A model generated the notes under the pieces. It searched no databases, was not told the DNA's origin, and was given only the letters and a program-made list of their open reading frames with translations. The translations under genes and the position numbers were made by a program. Shown here one piece after another: positions 7,323 to 13,897 of a stretch of DNA of 15,044 bases (position 1 is its first letter; the number at the start of each line of letters is the position of its first letter). The stretch is from positions 1 to 15,044 of the forward strand of contig JAGOGU010000018.1 in the NCBI GenBank assembly GCA_017996515.1, given 5' to 3'. Source of the stretch: Allobrachymonas sp. (lineage in GTDB: Bacteria > Pseudomonadota > Gammaproteobacteria > Burkholderiales > Burkholderiaceae_C).

Positions 7323-7336
7323 AAGGAATCGAGACA

Positions 7337-7603
7337 ATGATCTCTAAAGAAAACAAAGCCGCTGTTGTCAAAGACAACGCCCGCGCGGCCAACGACACAG
7401 GCAGCCCCGAAGTACAAGTCGCGCTGCTGACTGCACGCATCAACGAGCTGATGCCTCACTTCAAGCAGCACGCCAAAGACCACCACGGTCGTCGCGGCCT
7501 GCTGCGCATGGTGAGCCGTCGCCGCAAGCTGCTGGATTACCTCAAGTCCAAGGATGCCAACCGCTACCTGGACCTGATCGCCAAACTCGGCCTGCGCAAG
7601 TAA
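7337..7603 (+). CDS. rpsO: 30S ribosomal protein S15
   Basis: Primary 16S rRNA-binding protein of the small subunit, 88 residues, the normal length. The protein reads [15 protein letters not shown], then [20 protein letters not shown] and [24 protein letters not shown], all diagnostic. AAGGA at 7323-7327 fixes the ATG at 7337; longer upstream frames are not coding. It has its own strong promoter and an intrinsic terminator, and pnp follows, the classic proteobacterial order. Identification is certain. Confidence 0.99.
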   Translation: MISKENKAAVVKDNARAANDTGSPEVQVALLTARINELMPHFKQHAKDHHGRRGLLRMVSRRRKLLDYLKSKDANRYLDLIAKLGLRK

Positions 7604-7616
7604 GCATGCAGACTGC

Positions 7617-7659
7617 ACAAAGCGCCTGAGACGGAAGTGGCCTCAGGCGCTTTGTTTTT
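7617..7659 (+). terminator. Intrinsic terminator between rpsO and pnp
   Basis: ACAAAGCGCCTGAG (7617-7630) pairs perfectly with CTCAGGCGCTTTGT (7642-7655) over an 11-base loop, followed by a T-run to 7659. It should end most rpsO transcripts, leaving pnp to read-through or its own promoter. Confidence 0.92.
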
Positions 7660-7680
7660 ATCAATCGCGGAGAACAGAGC

Positions 7681-7752
7681 CAGCGCGATAAGCTGTGTCA
7701 TTCCAACAATCGGTCTGTGCCCACAGAGGCTTGCTGGAATGGCATCGCGTGC
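7681..7752 (+). promoter_or_regulatory. Long stem-loop in the pnp leader
   Basis: CGCGAT (7684-7689) pairs with ATCGCG (7744-7749), and CATTCCA (7699-7705) pairs with TGGAATG (7735-7741). An inner CTGT/ACAG hairpin caps the structure. In E. coli the pnp leader folds into a hairpin cut by RNase III and used in PNPase autoregulation. Position and shape here suggest an analogous element, by inference. A smaller ATTGT/ACAAT hairpin (7775-7790) lies just before the ribosome-binding site. Confidence 0.5.
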
Positions 7753-7805
7753 TGCAACGCTCTCCTGTCAATAGATTGTCTAGTAACAATATATGGAGAA
7801 AAATC

Positions 7806-9965
7806 ATGACGATGTTCAATAAAGTCACCAAAACTTTCCAATGGGGCCAGCACACTGTGCGCATGGAAACGGGCGAAATCGCTCGCCAGTCCACCGGCGC
7901 GGTGCTGCTGGATATGGATGGCACCGTAGTGCTGGCAACCGTAGTAGGCTCCAAAACGGCCAAGCCCGGGCAAGACTTCTTCCCGCTGACGGTTGATTAC
8001 ATTGAAAAAACCTATGCTGCAGGCAAAATTCCCGGCAGTTTTTTCAAGCGTGAAGCCAAGCCCAGCGAGCTGGAAACCCTCACCAGCCGCTTGATCGACC
8101 GCCCCATTCGCCCGCTGTTCCCCGAAGGTTTCTACAACGAAGTGCACGTGGTGGTGCACACCGTATCGCTCAACCCCGAAGTGGACGCTGACATCGCTGC
8201 CATGATTGCAGTGAGCGCAGCGTTGGGGATTTCGGGCATTCCGTTCAATAGCCCCATTGGTGCAGCGCGCGTGGGCTACATCAATGGCGAATACGTGCTC
8301 AACCCCGGCCAAACCGCCCGCAAAAACAGCCAGCTGGATCTGGTGGTGGCGGGCACCGAAGCAGCTGTGCTGATGGTGGAATCCGAGGCGCAGCAACTGT
8401 CGGAAGAAATCATGTTGGGCGCGGTGGTGTTCGGTCACGAGCAGGGCAAGGTAGCCATTGATGCGATTCACGACCTGATTCGTGACGCAGGCAAGCCCCT
8501 GTGGGAAAAAGACGGCACCTGGGCGCCCGAAGCCAAAGACGAAGCCTTTATCGGCAAGGTGACTGCGCTGGCCGAAGAGAAGCTGCGCGCCGCTTACCAA
8601 ATCCGCAGCAAACAGGCCCGTACCCAGGCGCTGCGCGAAGCCAGTGCAACCGTCAAGGCCGACTTGGCGGCGCAAGGCGTAGAGTTTGACGAAGTCAAGG
8701 TCGATAACCTGCTGTTTGAAATCGAAGCCCGCATCGTACGTGGCCAGATTCTGGCAGGTGAGCCCCGCATCGACGGTCGCGACACACGCACTGTGCGTCC
8801 GATCGAGATCCGCAACAGCGTGTTGCCCCGTACCCATGGTTCGGCCCTGTTCACTCGCGGTGAAACCCAGGCACTGGTCGTGACCACGCTGGGTACCGAG
8901 CGCGACGCGCAAAAAATCGACGCCTTGGCTGGTGAATTCGAAGATCGCTTCATGTTCCACTACAACATGCCGCCGTTCGCCACAGGCGAAGTGGGACGCA
9001 TGGGCAGCACCAAGCGCCGCGAAATCGGCCACGGTCGTCTGGCCAAGCGTGCGTTGGTGGCGTGCTTGCCCAGCAAAGACGAGTTTCCCTACAGCATCCG
9101 CGTGGTTTCCGAAATTACCGAGTCCAATGGTTCCAGTTCCATGGCATCCGTTTGTGGCGGCTGCCTGAGCTTGATGGACGCGGGTGTACCCATGAAAGCG
9201 CACGTAGCCGGTATCGCCATGGGCTTGATCAAAGAAGACAATCGCTTCGCCGTGTTGACCGACATCCTGGGCGATGAGGATCACTTGGGCGATATGGACT
9301 TCAAAGTGGCCGGCACAACAGACGGCATCACGGCGCTGCAAATGGATATCAAAATCCAGGGCATTACCAAAGAAATCATGCAAGTGGCGCTGGCGCAGGC
9401 CAAAGAGGCGCGCATGCATATTCTGGGCAAAATGCAGGGCGCCATGGGCGAAGCCAAGACCGAAGTGTCCGCTTACGCACCACGCCTGTACACTATGAAG
9501 GTCAACCCTGAAAAAATCCGCGACGTGATCGGCAAGGGCGGCGCCACCATCCGCATGCTGACCGAAGAAACCGGCACAACCATCGATATCTCTGACGAGG
9601 GCGTTATCACCATCGCATCGACCGATGCCGACAAAGCCGCCGAAGCCCGCCGTCGCATCGAAGAAATCACGGCCGAAGTCGAAATCGGCAAGATCTACGA
9701 AGGCCCTGTGGTCAAGATCCTGGACTTTGGCGCCCTGATCAATGTGCTGCCCGGTAAAGACGGCCTGCTGCACATCAGCCAGATTGCCCACGAGCGCGTG
9801 GAAAAAGTCAGCGATTACCTCAAAGAAGGCCAAATCGTGCGCGTGAAAGCTTTGGAAACCGACGAAAAAGGTCGCATCAAGCTGTCGATGAAAGCCTTGA
9901 TCGAGCGCCCTGAGCGCACCGAGCGTTCTGAGCGCAGCAACGGCGACAGACCCGAGGAAGCTTGA
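7806..9965 (+). CDS. pnp: Polyribonucleotide nucleotidyltransferase (PNPase)
   Basis: Phosphorolytic 3'-to-5' exoribonuclease and RNA tailing enzyme, a degradosome partner, cytoplasmic. 719 residues, near the usual 700-720. Domains in order: first RNase PH-like domain from residue 1, the all-alpha linker (about 220-310), second RNase PH-like domain with the catalytic stretch [20 protein letters not shown], a KH domain around residue 565 ([20 protein letters not shown]), and an S1 domain at about 626-697 ([20 protein letters not shown]). A short arginine/glutamate-rich tail follows. GGAG at 7795-7798 is seven bases before the ATG at 7806, deciding this start over the ATG at 7812. The stop overlaps the next gene's start by one base, indicating translational coupling. 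Confidence 0.98.
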   Translation: MTMFNKVTKTFQWGQHTVRMETGEIARQSTGAVLLDMDGTVVLATVVGSKTAKPGQDFFPLTVDYIEKTYAAGKIPGSFFKREAKPSELETLTSRLIDRPIRPLFPEGFYNEVHVVVHTVSLNPEVDADIAAMIAVSAALGISGIPFNSPIGAARVGYINGEYVLNPGQTARKNSQLDLVVAGTEAAVLMVESEAQQLSEEIMLGAVVFGHEQGKVAIDAIHDLIRDAGKPLWEKDGTWAPEAKDEAFIGKVTALAEEKLRAAYQIRSKQARTQALREASATVKADLAAQGVEFDEVKVDNLLFEIEARIVRGQILAGEPRIDGRDTRTVRPIEIRNSVLPRTHGSALFTRGETQALVVTTLGTERDAQKIDALAGEFEDRFMFHYNMPPFATGEVGRMGSTKRREIGHGRLAKRALVACLPSKDEFPYSIRVVSEITESNGSSSMASVCGGCLSLMDAGVPMKAHVAGIAMGLIKEDNRFAVLTDILGDEDHLGDMDFKVAGTTDGITALQMDIKIQGITKEIMQVALAQAKEARMHILGKMQGAMGEAKTEVSAYAPRLYTMKVNPEKIRDVIGKGGATIRMLTEETGTTIDISDEGVITIASTDADKAAEARRRIEEITAEVEIGKIYEGPVVKILDFGALINVLPGKDGLLHISQIAHERVEKVSDYLKEGQIVRVKALETDEKGRIKLSMKALIERPERTERSERSNGDRPEEA

Positions 9966-11011
9966 TGACCACTGCCGCCGCGACTGCACACGCTGTGGGC
10001 TCAACCCTGCCTGCCACCATGCAGGCTGTGGCTATTCGCGAGCCGGGCGGCCCCGATGTACTGGAGCTGGTGCAGCAGCCTGTGCCTGCGCCGGGCGCGG
10101 GCGAGGTGCTGATCCGTGTCGCGGTCTCTGGCATCAACCGGCCGGATGTGGTGCAGCGCAAAGGCCATTACCCTGCGCCGCCGGGCGCTTCGCCCTTGCC
10201 GGGGCTGGAAGTGGCCGGCACCATCGTGGGCGGCGACCCCGCTGCCATGCAGGCCGCAGGCTTGCAGTTGGGGCAGGCGGTTTGCGCCTTGCTGGCAGGC
10301 GGCGGTTATGCGCAGTACTGCGTGGCGCCCGTGGCGCATTGCCTGCCTGTGCCGCAGGGCATGAGCGTGATCGAAGCCGCCAGCCTGCCAGAAACCTTCT
10401 TCACGGTGTGGAGCAATGTGTTCGATCGCGGCGGTTTGCAGGCAGGCCAAACGCTTTTGGTGCATGGCGGCAGCAGCGGCATCGGCACAACGGCCATCCA
10501 GTTGGGCAAGGCTGTTGGCGCACAGGTGATCGTGACCGCAGGCAGCGCCGAAAAATGTGCGGCATGCTTGCAACTGGGGGCAGATCATGCCATCAACTAC
10601 CGTGAGCAGGATTTTGTGGAGCAGGTCAAGGCCTTGACGCAGAATCGCGGCGCCGATGTTGTGCTGGATATGGTGGCGGGCAGCTATGTGGCGCGCAACG
10701 TGCAATGCATGGCCGTGGATGGCAAGCTGCTCATCATCGCCGTGCAAGGCGGCAAAGACGCTGCGTTCAATGCCGTAACCGTATTGATGCGGCGCTTGAG
10801 CATCATCGGCACCACTTTGCGCAGCCAGCCCCACGCCTTCAAAGCGGCCATTGCGAGCCAACTGCGGCAAACGGTATGGCCGTGGCTGGAGCAAGGCAAG
10901 GTGCGCCCCGTCATTCATGCCACGTTTGCCGCCGAACAAGCCGCGCAAGCGCATGCCTTGATGGAATCCAACCAGCATATCGGCAAAATAGTTTTGACTT
11001 GGGAGTCGTGA
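9965..11011 (+). CDS. NAD(P)H quinone oxidoreductase, PIG3-type MDR family
   Basis: Zinc-independent medium-chain dehydrogenase/reductase of 348 residues, likely reducing quinones or reactive carbonyls with NADPH. Seen: the GroES-like N-terminal half with SGINRPDVVQRKGHYPAPPG and the nucleotide-binding motif HGGSSGIGTTAIQLGKAVGA (about residues 166-185). Also seen are a conserved C-terminal half with RRLSIIGTTLRSQ and the ending HIGKIVLTW, all typical of the TP53I3/PIG3 group. The ATG at 9965 overlaps the pnp stop (TGATG), so it is probably coupled to pnp. An internal ATG at 10019 matches the family's usual first residue (MQAVAIREPGG) but lacks a ribosome-binding site. It sits between pnp and tpiA, as in many Burkholderiales. 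Substrate is unproven. Confidence 0.9.
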   Translation: MTTAAATAHAVGSTLPATMQAVAIREPGGPDVLELVQQPVPAPGAGEVLIRVAVSGINRPDVVQRKGHYPAPPGASPLPGLEVAGTIVGGDPAAMQAAGLQLGQAVCALLAGGGYAQYCVAPVAHCLPVPQGMSVIEAASLPETFFTVWSNVFDRGGLQAGQTLLVHGGSSGIGTTAIQLGKAVGAQVIVTAGSAEKCAACLQLGADHAINYREQDFVEQVKALTQNRGADVVLDMVAGSYVARNVQCMAVDGKLLIIAVQGGKDAAFNAVTVLMRRLSIIGTTLRSQPHAFKAAIASQLRQTVWPWLEQGKVRPVIHATFAAEQAAQAHALMESNQHIGKIVLTWES

Positions 11012-11014
11012 TCC

Positions 11015-11761
11015 ATGAAAAAATTCATCGTGGGTAACTGGAAGATGAACGGTAGCCTCGCAGCCAACGATGCCTTGATGCAAGGCATTCTGGCAGGTGT
11101 TGGGCAGCCGGCGTGCGATGTGGCCGTGTGTGTGCCCTCTGTTTATTTGTCGCAATTGCAAGGCCTGCTGGCGAGCCAGCAGGCGATTGCGTTGGGCTCA
11201 CAAAATGTTTCGCAGCACGAAAATGGTCCTTATACGGGCGATGTGTCGGCCGAAATGCTCAAAGAATTTGGTGTGCGCTATGCCATCGTCGGCCACAGCG
11301 AGCGCCGCATGCATCAAGCCGAAACCGACACCAATGTGGCGATCAAGGCCAAGCGGGCGCTGGAAGCAGGCATTACACCTATCGTGTGTGTGGGTGAAAC
11401 ACAACGTGAGCGCGATGAAGGCATGACCGACTACATCGTGCGCCGTCAGTTGGCCGCTGTGACGCATCTCGTCGGCTCAAGCATTACCGAAGTCGTGGTG
11501 GCGTACGAACCCGTATGGGCCATTGGCACGGGTAATACAGCCACACCCGAGCAAGCGCAGCAAGTGCATGCGGTTTTGCGCAAACAATTGCAGGCTGCCA
11601 CGAATCATCAGGCCAGCGCCATACGCTTGTTGTATGGCGGCAGCATGAACGCCGGCAACGCGGCTGAATTGTTGGCACAGCCCGATATCGATGGTGGTCT
11701 GATTGGCGGCGCTGCACTCAAGGCGGATGATTTTTTGCGCATCATTGCGGCAGCCCAGTAA
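11015..11761 (+). CDS. tpiA: Triosephosphate isomerase
   Basis: Glycolytic and gluconeogenic TIM-barrel enzyme interconverting glyceraldehyde 3-phosphate and dihydroxyacetone phosphate. 248 residues, normal length. Active-site residues are all present: N8 and K10 in GNWKMNG, H94 in VGHSERR, and E165 in [11 protein letters not shown], with the phosphate-gripping loop following. The phosphate-binding [16 protein letters not shown] and GGLIGGAAL segments are near the C-terminus. GGGAG at 11001-11005 precedes the ATG by nine bases, and only three bases separate it from the oxidoreductase stop, so they are one operon. Confidence 0.98.
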   Translation: MKKFIVGNWKMNGSLAANDALMQGILAGVGQPACDVAVCVPSVYLSQLQGLLASQQAIALGSQNVSQHENGPYTGDVSAEMLKEFGVRYAIVGHSERRMHQAETDTNVAIKAKRALEAGITPIVCVGETQRERDEGMTDYIVRRQLAAVTHLVGSSITEVVVAYEPVWAIGTGNTATPEQAQQVHAVLRKQLQAATNHQASAIRLLYGGSMNAGNAAELLAQPDIDGGLIGGAALKADDFLRIIAAAQ

Positions 11762-11764
11762 AAT
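11735..11764 (+). promoter_or_regulatory. Candidate secG promoter overlapping the tpiA stop
   Basis: TTGCGC (11735-11740) and TAAAAT (11759-11764) lie 18 bases apart. The tpiA stop codon TAA forms the first half of the -10. Transcription would start near 11771, giving secG a leader of about 60 bases. The -35 is weak, so this is tentative. Confidence 0.35.
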
Positions 11765-11790
11765 GCAAAGTTTTCTTGTGTAGTTATGGC

Positions 11791-11807
11791 ATGCGCCTTG
11801 GGCGCAT
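11791..11807 (+). other. Perfect hairpin in the tpiA-secG gap
   Basis: ATGCGCC (11791-11797) and GGCGCAT (11801-11807) form a perfect 7-bp stem with a TTG loop. It ends 23 bases before the secG start and is followed by a moderately T-rich stretch without a clean T-run. It may be a weak attenuator after tpiA or a 5' UTR structure of secG. Confidence 0.45.
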
Positions 11808-11830
11808 ATTCTGTTGGTTTCATTTATCTC

Positions 11831-12229
11831 ATGAACATACTTTTCAATATTCTGCTGGCGGTTCAGGTTATCTGCGCCTTGGTCATGATCGGCTTGATCC
11901 TCATGCAGCAAGGCAAAGGCGCTACGGCTGGAGCCACTTTCGGTAGCGGCGCTTCGGGCAGCCTGTTCGGTTCTTCTGGTAACGCCACCTTTCTGTCGCG
12001 CGCAACGGCTGTGTTGGCGACCGTCTTTTTCATATGTACCTTGGTGCTGGCGTATTACGGCAACCGCGGCAATGCGTCTGGTTCCAGCGTGCTGAGCAAT
12101 TTGCCGGCGGCTCAGCAAACGGCCGCTGTACCCGTTTCTGCTGCAGCTTCTGCAGCATCCGCTCCATCCAGCCGTGATGCTGCTTCGATGATCCCCGGCA
12201 CCACTACCACACCGGCTTCTGCGCGGTAA
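11831..12229 (+). CDS. secG: Preprotein translocase subunit SecG
   Basis: Small inner-membrane subunit of the SecYEG channel, which assists protein export. 132 residues from the ATG at 11831. Two membrane helices are clear: ILLAVQVICALVMIGLILMQ (about residues 6-25) and TAVLATVFFICTLVLAYYG (about 55-73). Between them is the conserved loop QGKGATAGATFGSGASGSLF and SSGNATFLSRATA. The C-terminal tail is low-complexity alanine, serine, threonine and proline, common in proteobacterial SecG. The upstream ATG at 11786 would add 15 unlike residues crossing the hairpin, so it is rejected. No good ribosome-binding site is seen at 11831. tpiA upstream and tRNA-Leu downstream match the usual order. Confidence 0.95.
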   Translation: MNILFNILLAVQVICALVMIGLILMQQGKGATAGATFGSGASGSLFGSSGNATFLSRATAVLATVFFICTLVLAYYGNRGNASGSSVLSNLPAAQQTAAVPVSAAASAASAPSSRDAASMIPGTTTTPASAR

Positions 12230-12242
12230 ACCTTTCAGGATG

Positions 12243-12257
12243 GGCGCTGAAAGCGCC
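12243..12257 (+). other. Short hairpin after secG, no U-tract
   Basis: GGCGCT (12243-12248) and AGCGCC (12252-12257) form a perfect 6-bp stem with a 3-base loop, 13 bases after the secG stop. Without a T-run it is not a standard intrinsic terminator. Confidence 0.4.
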
Positions 12258-12276
12258 ATGAGAAGCAAATTGCGAT

Positions 12277-12282
12277 TACAAT
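12277..12282 (+). promoter_or_regulatory. Candidate -10 for tRNA-Leu
   Basis: TACAAT, within TTACAATTGC, lies about 62 bases before the tRNA 5' end. The identical ten bases precede lpxC. No good -35 is present, so read-through from secG is an alternative source of the tRNA. Confidence 0.35.
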
Positions 12283-12343
12283 TGCAGTCTCTATTGAATG
12301 TGGCAACGTGAGTAGTCAGCAGTTTGCCTTGTTTGACATATCA

Positions 12344-12428
12344 GCCGTCGTGGTGAAATTGGTAGACACGCTATCTTGAGGGGGTAGTGGCGAAAGCTGT
12401 GCGAGTTCGAGTCTCGCCGACGGCACCA
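12344..12428 (+). tRNA. tRNA-Leu (anticodon GAG)
   Basis: An 85-base gene with the acceptor stem GCCGTCG (12344-12350) paired with CGACGGC (12418-12424), discriminator A, and encoded CCA (12426-12428). The anticodon stem CTATC/GGTAG (12371-12375 and 12383-12387) encloses loop TTGAGGG with anticodon GAG at 12378-12380, reading CUC and CUU. A long variable arm (TGGC-GAAA-GCTG) marks a class II tRNA, and the T arm is GCGAG-TTCGAGT-CTCGC. It follows secG, its common neighbour in this clade. Confidence 0.97.
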
Positions 12429-12910
12429 AAAAATAATTGCCAGTGCATGCAGTAGGCAAGCTGGTGCTTTCACGCAACCCTGGGGGTCTTTGACGCCAGG
12501 GTTTTTTCTTGTTTGTTGCACGCTTTTGTGCGCTTGTCGGAGTTTGTGAAGGAAGGACAGGCCGGTTTTATCGGAGTGCTTCGGCACAAAAAGCTTTTAC
12601 GCCAAATGTTGCTTAAAAGATAAGATGCATCTATTTTCATGCATCGCATGGCTATTTTTCGTCAAAAGCTTTCTTTCTGTCGTTACGTAGATTGTGTCTA
12701 ATGGGCGCAGTGATTTTGTCCAGTGGTATGTCATGCTTTCTGGGATATGGCAAGTTCAAGGAAGGAATCCCTTGCGCCGCACTTGCTCTTTAGGCGCAAT
12801 CTTGATTTTTGCAGCAGCTTGATGCAAACTAGCGCCTTGTCGTTTTGGGGATGTTCCCTGAAACGCTGTAGTTGGAAGTTCTTTCTGCGCAACCGGTTCC
12901 GTGTGCCACC
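12429..12910. other. 482-base intergenic region rich in inverted repeats
   Basis: I see no believable protein here. It starts with the tRNA terminator. It then holds a UUCG-loop hairpin, GTGC-TTCG-GCAC (12576-12587), directly followed by the palindrome AAAAGCTTTT (12589-12598). Next is an inverted repeat GATGCAT/ATGCATC (12624-12630 and 12639-12645) and a -10-like TCTAAT (12697-12702) without a good -35. It is AT-richer than the flanking genes. In related genomes nuoA often follows this tRNA; here it does not. Confidence 0.5.
12476..12507 (+). terminator. Intrinsic terminator after tRNA-Leu
   Basis: AACCCTGG (12476-12483) pairs perfectly with CCAGGGTT (12496-12503). An inner GTC-TTT-GAC tip extends the stem, and a T-run follows to 12507. 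It ends the secG/tRNA transcription unit. Confidence 0.9.
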
Positions 12911-13435
12911 ATGCAATCCACACCATCTTTTGATGCCATTTGCTCTATTCAATGGGCTGTGCAGAAACTGAAGCGTTATAGCAGGTGGGTGTTGCCATTT
13001 TTCGGCAGCGTACCATTGTGTTTGGCGTTGTTGGCGTGCAAGCCCATTGAGGCGGTTGCGTACAAAGAGGCGGATAGAGCCGTTGTTTCGGCTCGAACAA
13101 CAGATGCTGGACCGCAGCCATCTTACAAGGCCGTGGAGGGCGGAGAAGCCAATACGGTATCACTGACTGCATTGCCGGTTCTGGAGCAGCGGGTGTATCG
13201 CTTGATTTTTCAAGGTGGGCCGTTTCCTTATTCCAAGGACGGCACGGTGTTTGCCAACCGCGAGCGTCTGTTGCCTGCCAAAAAGCGGGGCTTCTACCGT
13301 GAATATACCGTCGCGCCGCCTAACGCCTCTTCCCGTGGGCCGCGGCGCATTGTTTGCGGCGGGCCGAGCCGTAGTCCTGAAGTTTGTTACTACACCGCTG
13401 ATCATTACGCCAGTTTTCAACAAATCGTTCCCTAG
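12911..13435 (+). CDS. Guanyl-specific ribonuclease (barnase/RNase Sa family), lipoprotein-like
   Basis: Microbial N1/T1-type ribonuclease that cleaves RNA after guanosine. 174 residues from the ATG at 12911. The catalytic domain (residues about 88-174) reads LPVLEQRVYRLIFQGGPFPY, KDGTVFANRERLLP, GFYREYTV, GPRRIVCGG and YYTADHYASF. The general base E118, the basic residues around R145-R146 and the general acid H165 are present. A hydrophobic segment ends in the lipobox LLAC (C43). A GTG at 12959 would give a more normal 26-residue signal peptide and may be the real start; no start has a clear ribosome-binding site. Lysine after the cysteine would favour the outer membrane under the Lol rule. 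C149 and C159 could form a disulfide. A barstar-type inhibitor gene follows, so this is a toxin/immunity-like pair. Confidence 0.9.
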   Translation: MQSTPSFDAICSIQWAVQKLKRYSRWVLPFFGSVPLCLALLACKPIEAVAYKEADRAVVSARTTDAGPQPSYKAVEGGEANTVSLTALPVLEQRVYRLIFQGGPFPYSKDGTVFANRERLLPAKKRGFYREYTVAPPNASSRGPRRIVCGGPSRSPEVCYYTADHYASFQQIVP

Positions 13436-13443
13436 CCTTAACC

Positions 13444-13465
13444 AAGGAGGCAGCTTTTTTGCTGC
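13444..13465 (+). promoter_or_regulatory. Consensus ribosome-binding site followed by a small hairpin, before barstar
   Basis: AAGGAGG (13444-13450) is a perfect Shine-Dalgarno sequence, but the barstar starts lie 24 (GTG 13475) and 30 (ATG 13481) bases downstream. Between them GCAGC (13450-13454) and GCTGC (13461-13465) pair over a T6 loop. Folding would bring the site within about nine bases of the GTG. The arrangement could tune inhibitor translation. Confidence 0.45.
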
Positions 13466-13480
13466 GTAGTTACTGTGAGC

Positions 13481-13897
13481 ATGGATTCACCTCTTTCCGA
13501 CAACCCTTTGCGCAATGTGCGCAGCAACATCGTTCAGTCGATACGGGCATTTCGCGTGCCCGAATTGCAAGCGGCGGCAAGCCAGCTGGGGCAGCACTTT
13601 TTGTATGCCAATTTGGCGGGTGCGCAAACCAAGCAGGATGTGCTGGACATGATTGCCGAGCAATTTACGCTGCCCGCGCATTTCGGCAAGAATTTTGATG
13701 CGCTGTACGATTGCATCACGGACCCTGTGCACAAATCGGGCCCGCAGCCCGGGTTTGTGGTGGTGCTGGAGCAGATTCCGACCAACGCCCGTTTTGACAA
13801 AGAAACGCGCGAGCAGCTGCTGGACACCTTCCGCGATGCGGCTGATTACTGGGGCGATCGCAAAATTCCGTTCCGGTGCTTCTATTCTTTTCTGTAG
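13481..13897 (+). CDS. Barstar-family ribonuclease inhibitor
   Basis: Cytoplasmic inhibitor that blocks the active site of barnase-type RNases, here of the adjacent gene. 138 residues from the ATG at 13481 (GTG at 13475 is possible). The barstar fold covers about residues 50-138. Its signature FGKNFDALYDCITD (68-81) places D73 and D77 at the positions of D35 and D39 of Bacillus barstar, the residues that contact barnase. The N-terminal 45 residues are an extension absent from Bacillus barstar. It follows the ribonuclease by 45 bases on the same strand. The frame ends at FRCFYSFL-stop, while an open frame in -1 register continues downstream past an overlapping hairpin, see the next entry. Confidence 0.92.
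   Translation: MDSPLSDNPLRNVRSNIVQSIRAFRVPELQAAASQLGQHFLYANLAGAQTKQDVLDMIAEQFTLPAHFGKNFDALYDCITDPVHKSGPQPGFVVVLEQIPTNARFDKETREQLLDTFRDAADYWGDRKIPFRCFYSFL

Noticed and set aside
7698..10004. 768-codon minus-strand ORF opposite pnp
   Set aside because: It is antisense to a certain pnp gene and reflects third-position GC bias; it has no start signal and its histidine/phenylalanine/glutamine-rich product resembles no family.
10001..11161. 386-codon minus-strand ORF opposite the oxidoreductase and tpiA
   Set aside because: It spans two well-supported plus-strand genes and has shadow-like composition.
12291..12587. 98-codon minus-strand ORF covering tRNA-Leu
   Set aside because: It is the reverse complement of the tRNA (typical CRRRDSNSHSF peptide), a well-known annotation artefact.
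13459..13698. 79-codon plus-strand ORF from TTG with ideal Shine-Dalgarno spacing
   Set aside because: It is out of frame with barstar and its cysteine/alanine-rich product is not protein-like; the barstar frame carries the conserved residues.
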